Source of the DNA: an uncultured Chromatiaceae bacterium
GTDB taxonomy: Bacteria; Pseudomonadota; Gammaproteobacteria; Enterobacterales; Alteromonadaceae
Length of the DNA: 10,646 nt
Direction: 5' to 3'
Assembly (NCBI GenBank): GCA_946481195.1
Contig: CAMLNG010000087.1
Coordinates: 1 to 10,646, forward strand
Made by a program: the position numbers and the translations under genes. Position 1 is the stretch's first letter, and the number at the start of each line of letters is the position of its first letter. Shown here piece by piece: positions 6,498-10,646 of the stretch. The notes under the pieces are model-generated. The model was not told the DNA's origin. It ran no database searches and was given only the letters and a program-made list of their open reading frames with translations.

Positions 6498-9059
6498 ATG
6501 TCTGCCAATATTGCCAAACGCCGCCTGGACTATCAGCGAGCAACTTATCAGGTCAGTCAGATAGAACTGGAGTTTGAACTGCACCCGACTGCGACCCGGG
6601 TATTAGCGGTCAGTCAGTTGCAGCGCAATGTTGCGGGGGCGGATACGCTCTGGCTCGATGGTCAGCAGCTAACGCTGGTTTCATTAGAGGTGAATGGCGA
6701 GGAGTGGTCGCAGAAAGCTCAGTCCGATGACGGGATTTTATTGTCCGGTTTACCTGAGCAGTTTGAACTGAAAGTGCGCACAGTACTGGACCCGGCAGCC
6801 AACTCAGCGTTAGAAGGGCTGTATTTATCCAATGGCGCCTACTGTACCCAGTGTGAAGCCGAGGGCTTTCGCCGGATCACTTATTACCCGGACCGGCCCG
6901 ATGTGATGGCGGTGTTTACCACCCATATCATTGCTGAGGATTCTATCCCGTTTTTGTTATCAAACGGCAATCTGATTGCCAGACATCAGCTGGCCGATGG
7001 CCGGGTGCGCGTCAGCTGGCACGACCCTTTCCCAAAACCTTGTTATTTGTTTGCCTTAGTCGCCGGTGATTTTGACGAATTATCTGGTGAATTTGTCACC
7101 CAAAGCGGCCGCAAGGTTGCGCTGAGGTTTTATGTCGACAAAGGCGAAGGTGCCAAAGCAACTTTTGCGCTGGAAGCGCTCAAGCGTGCAATGCGGTTTG
7201 ACGAAGAGGTATACGGCCTGGAATATGACCTGGACATTTATATGGTCGTCGCCGTTGATTTCTTTAATATGGGCGCGATGGAAAACAAAGGACTAAACGT
7301 CTTTAACAGTAAGTTTGTGCTGGCTGACGCAGCAACGGCTACAGACACTGACTATTTCAATATTGAAAGTATTATCGCGCACGAATATTTCCATAACTGG
7401 ACGGGTAACAGAGTCACCTGCCGTGATTGGTTTCAGCTCAGTTTAAAAGAAGGTCTGACAGTGTTCCGTGACCAGCAGTTCAGTGCGGCCATGGGCTCTG
7501 CCACCTTGTGTCGGATTGATGCAATCAAGACCATCCGGACCGCGCAGTTTGCCGAAGATGCCAGTCCTATGGCCCATCCGATCCGCCCGGATGTGGTAGA
7601 AGAAATGAATAATTTCTACACAGTGACTGTATATGACAAAGGCGCAGAAGTGATCCGGATGCAGCAAACCCTGCTCGGCACTGCAGGCTTTCGCCGTGGC
7701 ATGGATTTGTACTTTCAGCGGCATGATGGCCAGGCTGTGACCTGTGACGACTTTTTAGCGGCGATGCAGGATGCCAATCAGGTAGATTTGACTCAGTTTG
7801 CCCTGTGGTACAGTCAGTCCGGCACGCCAGAATTAACCGCAAAAATTGAGCCCACCAGCACTGGCGTGAAGTTACATCTGCAACAAACCACAGCACCGAC
7901 CGCAGATCAGGCCGAGAAACAGCCATTGTTGTTGCCACTGCGTTATGAATTACACGACGCCAATGGCCGGATCGAACAAGGTATTTTGCAGTGCACAGCA
8001 CAGCAGCAAACATTCAGCTTCGACGGTCTGGTGATGCCTGTTGTGCCGGTTTTGCTGGCAGATTTCAGCGCTCCGGTAAAACTGAACTACGCATATCAGA
8101 CCGATGAATTGCTTTATCTTTGCCAACATGCACTGGACGGTGTTGCCCGGTGGGACGCCATGCAACAGCTTTGGTCTGATTTAGTTCGTCAGTCAGTGCA
8201 ACAGCAGCAAATTGTACCGGTGCCGCCACAAATGCTGTCAGTATTGGGGCAGTTGATCCGCGAGCCTTTGTCAGATCAGGCGTTTACTGCTGAATTGTTG
8301 ACTCTGCCTGGCTTTGACAGTCTGGCTGAGCAGTATGAACAGATCCCGGTAGAGCTGATCCTGAACGTGTTAGACAATTATCAGCAGCAACTGGCGGAAA
8401 TCTTTGCTGCAGACTGGCAGGCATTGTATCAACAACTGCAACCCCAGCCATATGCGTATACCGAGGCGCAGGTCGGTCTGCGGGCGCTGCGCAATACCGC
8501 ATTGCGTTATCTGCTACGCAACAAAACGACGCCAGAGCAGTTTTGGCAGCACCAGTATGCCCATGCGGACAATATGACTGACAAACTGGCAGTTTTACAA
8601 GCGCTGGTGAAAGCCGGACACAATGACTCAGCGCAGATGTTGCAACAGTTCCTGCAGCAATATGGCGACAACGTGCAGCTCTTTGATAAACATTCTGTGT
8701 TAGTTGCTTCAGTGACCGATAACAGCGTGTTCGCACTGATGGATCAGGTCGAGCAAAGCAGCAAGTTCGATTGGAAAAATCCAAACCGGGTGCGTGCTTT
8801 GTATGCAGTCTTTGGTCAGCAAAACCCGGCCATGTTCCATCAGGCCGAAGGCCTGGGTTATCAGCGTCTGGCCGCTGTGATCGCGAGGGCCGACAGCATC
8901 AATCCGCAACTGGCGTCCCGTCTGGTGACGCCGCTGTTATCGTTCCGGCGTTTTGCGCCAGGACGTCAGGCGCAGATGCGTGCCGCACTTGAACAGCTCA
9001 ACACGCAACAACTGAGTCCTGATCTCAGCGAAAAACTGCATAAAGCACTCCATGGCTGA
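6498..9059 (+). CDS. pepN: Aminopeptidase N (M1 family zinc metallopeptidase)
   Basis: PepN removes N-terminal amino acids from peptides late in cytosolic protein turnover. The 853 residues (E. coli 870) follow the M1 plan: an N-terminal beta domain (about 1-190), a thermolysin-like catalytic domain (about 191-440), a small beta-sandwich, then a long helical C-terminal domain (about 540-853). The exopeptidase motif GAMEN is at 259-263. The zinc site HEYFH-x18-E uses H295, H299 and E318, with E296 as catalytic base. Y379 matches the transition-state tyrosine Y381 of E. coli PepN. Q118 and E120 in TQCEAEGFRRITYYPDRPD would help anchor the substrate amino terminus. No signal peptide is seen. The C-terminal domain is unusually rich in Gln (QQQQ, YQQQL, QQFLQQYG). 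The downstream DUF2835 gene overlaps its stop. A terminator directly upstream separates it from nhaC. Confidence 0.98.
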   Translation: MSANIAKRRLDYQRATYQVSQIELEFELHPTATRVLAVSQLQRNVAGADTLWLDGQQLTLVSLEVNGEEWSQKAQSDDGILLSGLPEQFELKVRTVLDPAANSALEGLYLSNGAYCTQCEAEGFRRITYYPDRPDVMAVFTTHIIAEDSIPFLLSNGNLIARHQLADGRVRVSWHDPFPKPCYLFALVAGDFDELSGEFVTQSGRKVALRFYVDKGEGAKATFALEALKRAMRFDEEVYGLEYDLDIYMVVAVDFFNMGAMENKGLNVFNSKFVLADAATATDTDYFNIESIIAHEYFHNWTGNRVTCRDWFQLSLKEGLTVFRDQQFSAAMGSATLCRIDAIKTIRTAQFAEDASPMAHPIRPDVVEEMNNFYTVTVYDKGAEVIRMQQTLLGTAGFRRGMDLYFQRHDGQAVTCDDFLAAMQDANQVDLTQFALWYSQSGTPELTAKIEPTSTGVKLHLQQTTAPTADQAEKQPLLLPLRYELHDANGRIEQGILQCTAQQQTFSFDGLVMPVVPVLLADFSAPVKLNYAYQTDELLYLCQHALDGVARWDAMQQLWSDLVRQSVQQQQIVPVPPQMLSVLGQLIREPLSDQAFTAELLTLPGFDSLAEQYEQIPVELILNVLDNYQQQLAEIFAADWQALYQQLQPQPYAYTEAQVGLRALRNTALRYLLRNKTTPEQFWQHQYAHADNMTDKLAVLQALVKAGHNDSAQMLQQFLQQYGDNVQLFDKHSVLVASVTDNSVFALMDQVEQSSKFDWKNPNRVRALYAVFGQQNPAMFHQAEGLGYQRLAAVIARADSINPQLASRLVTPLLSFRRFAPGRQAQMRAALEQLNTQQLSPDLSEKLHKALHG

Positions 9060-9279
9060 GAAACGTTACCGTTTTCGCTTATTACTCAGTACAGAGCAGG
9101 TACTGAGTTTTTATCAGGGGCATATCACTGCAGTGGTGGTGCAGGCTGACAACGGCTTGCGCCTCCAAATCGATTTGCAGCATTTTCGCCGTTATTTTCA
9201 ACATTCAGGGCTCGACGGCCGTTTTGAGTTGTTTACTGACGAAAACGGCAAGTTTAAGGCGCTACAGAAAATAAATTAG
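9052..9279 (+). CDS. DUF2835 family protein, 75 aa
   Basis: This is a small cytosolic protein of unknown function. The sequence YRFRLLLSTEQVLSFYQGHI at the start, the central RLQIDLQHFRRYF and the closing GRFELFTDENGKFKAL fit the DUF2835 family as I remember it; full length for the family is about 70-80 residues, so it appears complete. It is predicted mostly beta strand, basic in the first half, with no signal peptide or membrane segment. Its ATG lies 8 bases inside the end of pepN in a different frame, so translation probably depends on pepN ribosomes. I recall pepN-DUF2835 adjacency in other gammaproteobacteria, but have not searched. No clear intrinsic terminator follows it. Confidence 0.88.
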   Translation: MAEKRYRFRLLLSTEQVLSFYQGHITAVVVQADNGLRLQIDLQHFRRYFQHSGLDGRFELFTDENGKFKALQKIN

Positions 9280-9326
9280 AGTGAATACTTTAAACGGTAG
9301 ATTAAAACCTGTTCGATGTTTTTGTT

Positions 9327-9438
9327 GTTTTTGCCTTTTGAATTCAGCGAGTTAAGCATTTTGTCAGCACAACCCCCAGCTTCAGTTAAACTGATGGGGG
9401 GAGTGTTGCAGCCATCGCTTGAGGCAAACGGCAAAAAC
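9327..9438. repeat. Distant inverted 9-mers GTTTTTGCC / GGCAAAAAC
   Basis: GTTTTTGCC at 9327-9335 is the exact reverse complement of GGCAAAAAC at 9430-9438. They enclose about 94 bases that contain the CCCCCA/TGGGGG hairpin, so the whole could fold as a closing stem around an inner hairpin. The match is short and A/T-rich, so chance is possible. Confidence 0.35.
9373..9400. repeat. Bulged inverted repeat CCCCCA / TGGGGG
   Basis: CCCCCA (9373-9378) pairs with TGGGGG (9395-9400). Inside, TCAGT (9382-9386) pairs with ACTGA (9390-9394) across a TAA loop, leaving a 3-base bulge GCT on the left arm. That gives 11 pairs in total. No T run follows on either side, so it is not a typical terminator. 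It may be an mRNA structure or a 3'-end stabiliser of the pepN transcript. Confidence 0.55.
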
Positions 9439-9462
9439 TAAAGGTAAATCAACAGATTTACC
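9433..9462 (-). terminator. Perfect 8-bp hairpin; terminator-like only when read on the minus strand
   Basis: GGTAAATC (9443-9450) and GATTTACC (9455-9462) form a perfect 8-bp stem with loop AACA. On the plus strand CAACTTG follows, with no T run. On the minus strand the hairpin is followed by TTTAGTTTTT, as in an intrinsic terminator. No minus-strand gene is visible, so it would end an antisense or divergent transcript. The stem is A/T-rich (3 GC pairs of 8) and therefore weak. Confidence 0.35.
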
Positions 9463-9531
9463 CAACTTGAAGCCTTGCGCCCTCTGGAAAATGATGTAAT
9501 TATTTCTGCTACGTGCGCAGAGATCAGAGCA

Positions 9532-9541
9532 GTTGATCAAC
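9532..9541. promoter_or_regulatory. 10-bp palindrome GTTGATCAAC, possible operator
   Basis: GTTGATCAAC is a perfect palindrome 54 bases before the DUF1302 start, directly upstream of the candidate -35 element. Position and symmetry would suit a dimeric regulator. No known operator is recognised, and a 10-bp palindrome can arise by chance. Confidence 0.25.
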
Positions 9542-9569
9542 GTGACCGATTACAAAAACAAAATATACC
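9542..9569 (+). promoter_or_regulatory. Weak candidate promoter of the DUF1302 gene
   Basis: GTGACC (9542-9547, 4 of 6 to the -35 consensus), a 16-bp spacer and TATACC (9564-9569, 4 of 6 to the -10 consensus) would start RNA near 9576, about 20 bases before the ATG. Neither hexamer is strong, so this is the best candidate seen rather than a firm promoter. Confidence 0.25.
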
Positions 9570-9578
9570 TGCAGGGAC

Positions 9579-9587
9579 AGGGGGGAG
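9579..9587 (+). promoter_or_regulatory. G-rich ribosome binding site of the DUF1302 gene
   Basis: AGGGGGGAG ends 8 bases before ATG 9596. It supports this ATG as the start of a gene whose product then opens with a clear signal peptide. Confidence 0.65.
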
Positions 9588-9595
9588 AAACGAAC

Positions 9596-10646
9596 ATGAA
9601 CAAAAGGCCTTTAGCCTTCACCAAAAAGCCATTGGTGCTTGGTGTCGCGTCTGCACTGTTAGCCTTGTCTGCAACATCCACTCAGGCAGCCAACTTCACG
9701 TTGGGTGATGATGTCGAAGTTGTATTTGACTCAACCTTTTCATATGGTGCCAGCTGGCGGGCAGAAGACCGCAACTGGGACACCATCAGTAAAGTCAACC
9801 ATCCGCGCTTTAACTGGACCGGTTATAACGCTGCCACCAACGTCATTTATCCTTCGTCAGAAATTTGGGCTCAGCCTGGTGGTTATTCATCTAACGGCGA
9901 TGCCGGTAACCTGAATTACGACAAAGGTGATATTTTCTCCGAACTGTTTAAAGGCACCCACGAATTATCGATCACTAAAGGTGACTTTGGTCTGTTCACC
10001 CGCTTTATGTATTTCTATGATGCGGCGCTGATGGACAATGACGGCGCTTATACCAATCCGGTTTCCGGCAATCGTGTTGACCCATGTCAGGACGACGATG
10101 CCCGCGATTTAGCCTGCCGTGACGTACGTTTACTCGACGCTTATTTGTTCGCGAATTTTGCCCTCAATGATGGCGCAAACCCGCTGTCGATTCGGGTCGG
10201 CGAGCAGGTGCTGAGCTGGGGTGAAAGTACGCTGATCCAGCACGGTATCAACATCACGCCAATCGACGTGGGTATTGCCCGTCTGCCCGGTGCTGACTTA
10301 AAAGAGGCATATATTCCGGTTGGTATGGCGTGGGCTTCTTTGGGCCTTACCGAGCAACTGTCTGCCGAAGTGTTTTATCAATATGACTGGCAAAATAGCT
10401 ATCTGCCGGTACCAGGCACTTATTTCTCTACCAACGATTTCGCCGGTAAAGGCGGTTACAACCAAAACATTCAGTTAGGTTTCGCCGGCAACCCGGATTT
10501 GGACCTCAGCACTTTGCTGGCAGGTCTGAATGGTATTGGTAATGGCGTGAAAGCTGCGATGGCTGTGTTGCAGAACCCGGCAGCGACAGCAGCGCAAAAA
10601 GCTCAGGCACAAGGCACCTTAACGCAGCTATCTGCTGCGTATCTGG
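9596..10646 (+). CDS. DUF1302 family secreted, probably outer-membrane protein; 3' end beyond window
   Basis: The first 350 residues are visible and the frame is open to the right edge. A basic N terminus (MNKRPLAFTKK), a hydrophobic core and a cleavage site near STQA-ANF (about residue 31) form a Sec signal peptide. The mature start FTLGDDVEVVFDSTFSYGASWR, with a later DKGDIFSELFKGTHELSI, GLFTRFMYFYD, the RVGEQVLSWGEST stretch and DLKEAYIPVGMAW, matches the DUF1302 family as I recall it: long, aromatic-rich, alternating strands like a barrel. Two cysteines (DPC and LAC, 12 residues apart) could form a disulfide. Near residues 300-350 an Ala/Gln-rich, probably helical stretch interrupts the strand pattern. 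Function is unknown; relatives often lie with DUF1329 and RND-type exporter genes, which would be expected to the right. It has its own ribosome binding site and is not part of the pepN unit. Confidence 0.88.
   Translation, partial: MNKRPLAFTKKPLVLGVASALLALSATSTQAANFTLGDDVEVVFDSTFSYGASWRAEDRNWDTISKVNHPRFNWTGYNAATNVIYPSSEIWAQPGGYSSNGDAGNLNYDKGDIFSELFKGTHELSITKGDFGLFTRFMYFYDAALMDNDGAYTNPVSGNRVDPCQDDDARDLACRDVRLLDAYLFANFALNDGANPLSIRVGEQVLSWGESTLIQHGINITPIDVGIARLPGADLKEAYIPVGMAWASLGLTEQLSAEVFYQYDWQNSYLPVPGTYFSTNDFAGKGGYNQNIQLGFAGNPDLDLSTLLAGLNGIGNGVKAAMAVLQNPAATAAQKAQAQGTLTQLSAAYL

Larger units (their letters stand above)
9280..9595 (+). other. Non-coding gap of 316 bp before the DUF1302 gene
   Basis: This is the only long gap in the window. 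I see no convincing coding region in it; open stretches that cross it run in the wrong frame into the DUF1302 gene. It holds a T-rich stretch (9318-9340), a pair of distant inverted 9-mers, two local hairpins, a 10-bp palindrome and a weak promoter candidate, listed separately. It should contain the promoter and leader of the DUF1302 gene and the 3' end of the pepN transcript. Confidence 0.7.

Noticed and set aside
8284..8784. A 166-residue minus-strand open frame within pepN
   Set aside because: It lies opposite conserved pepN coding sequence, its composition is Cys/Arg/His-rich as expected of a shadow frame, and it has no plausible start site.
9475..9914. Plus-strand open frames at 9475-9708 and 9705-9914
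   Set aside because: They run out of frame through the signal peptide and mature start of the DUF1302 protein, which has a strong ribosome binding site and family sequence.
1..10646. Mobile elements, CRISPR arrays, tRNA or rRNA genes, toxin-antitoxin or defence modules
   Set aside because: No transposase, integrase, direct-repeat array, tRNA fold or defence domain was found; nearly all sequence is accounted for by housekeeping and transport genes on one strand.

Overview
The window reads as ordinary chromosomal sequence of a free-living, probably aquatic gammaproteobacterium. It looks closest to the Alteromonadales/Chromatiales type (Rheinheimera-like), but that placement is a guess from protein flavour, moderate GC and gene order, not from a search. 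Every gene lies on the plus strand, packed nearly head to tail.

Left third (1-3501): the 3' end of a free methionine-(R)-sulfoxide reductase gene (msrC), an unrecognised small acidic protein joined to it by an ATGA overlap, the RNA chaperone gene proQ, and the periplasmic tail-specific protease gene prc. This looks like a single operon closed by a strong intrinsic terminator. From memory, msrC-proQ-prc is also a linked group in E. coli; the acidic gene between msrC and proQ is the part that is not standard.

Middle (3525-6475): two sodium-coupled membrane proteins 54 bp apart, an NSS-family amino-acid symporter and an NhaC-type Na+/H+ antiporter. The first would bring in amino acids together with Na+ and the second would expel Na+. 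A second strong terminator follows.

Right (6498-9279): pepN (M1 aminopeptidase N, all catalytic residues present), with a DUF2835 gene overlapping its 3' end by 8 bp. Then comes a 316-bp non-coding gap holding several inverted repeats. The window ends inside a gene for a secreted, probably outer-membrane DUF1302 protein that runs off the right edge.

Together the genes point to protein and amino-acid housekeeping (tail-specific proteolysis, peptide trimming, amino-acid uptake, methionine oxide repair), post-transcriptional control (ProQ) and sodium cycling. I found no mobile element, CRISPR array, tRNA, rRNA or defence/toxin system. The least explained elements are the acidic protein upstream of proQ, the structured gap before the DUF1302 gene, and two terminators that sit almost against the ribosome binding site of the next gene.
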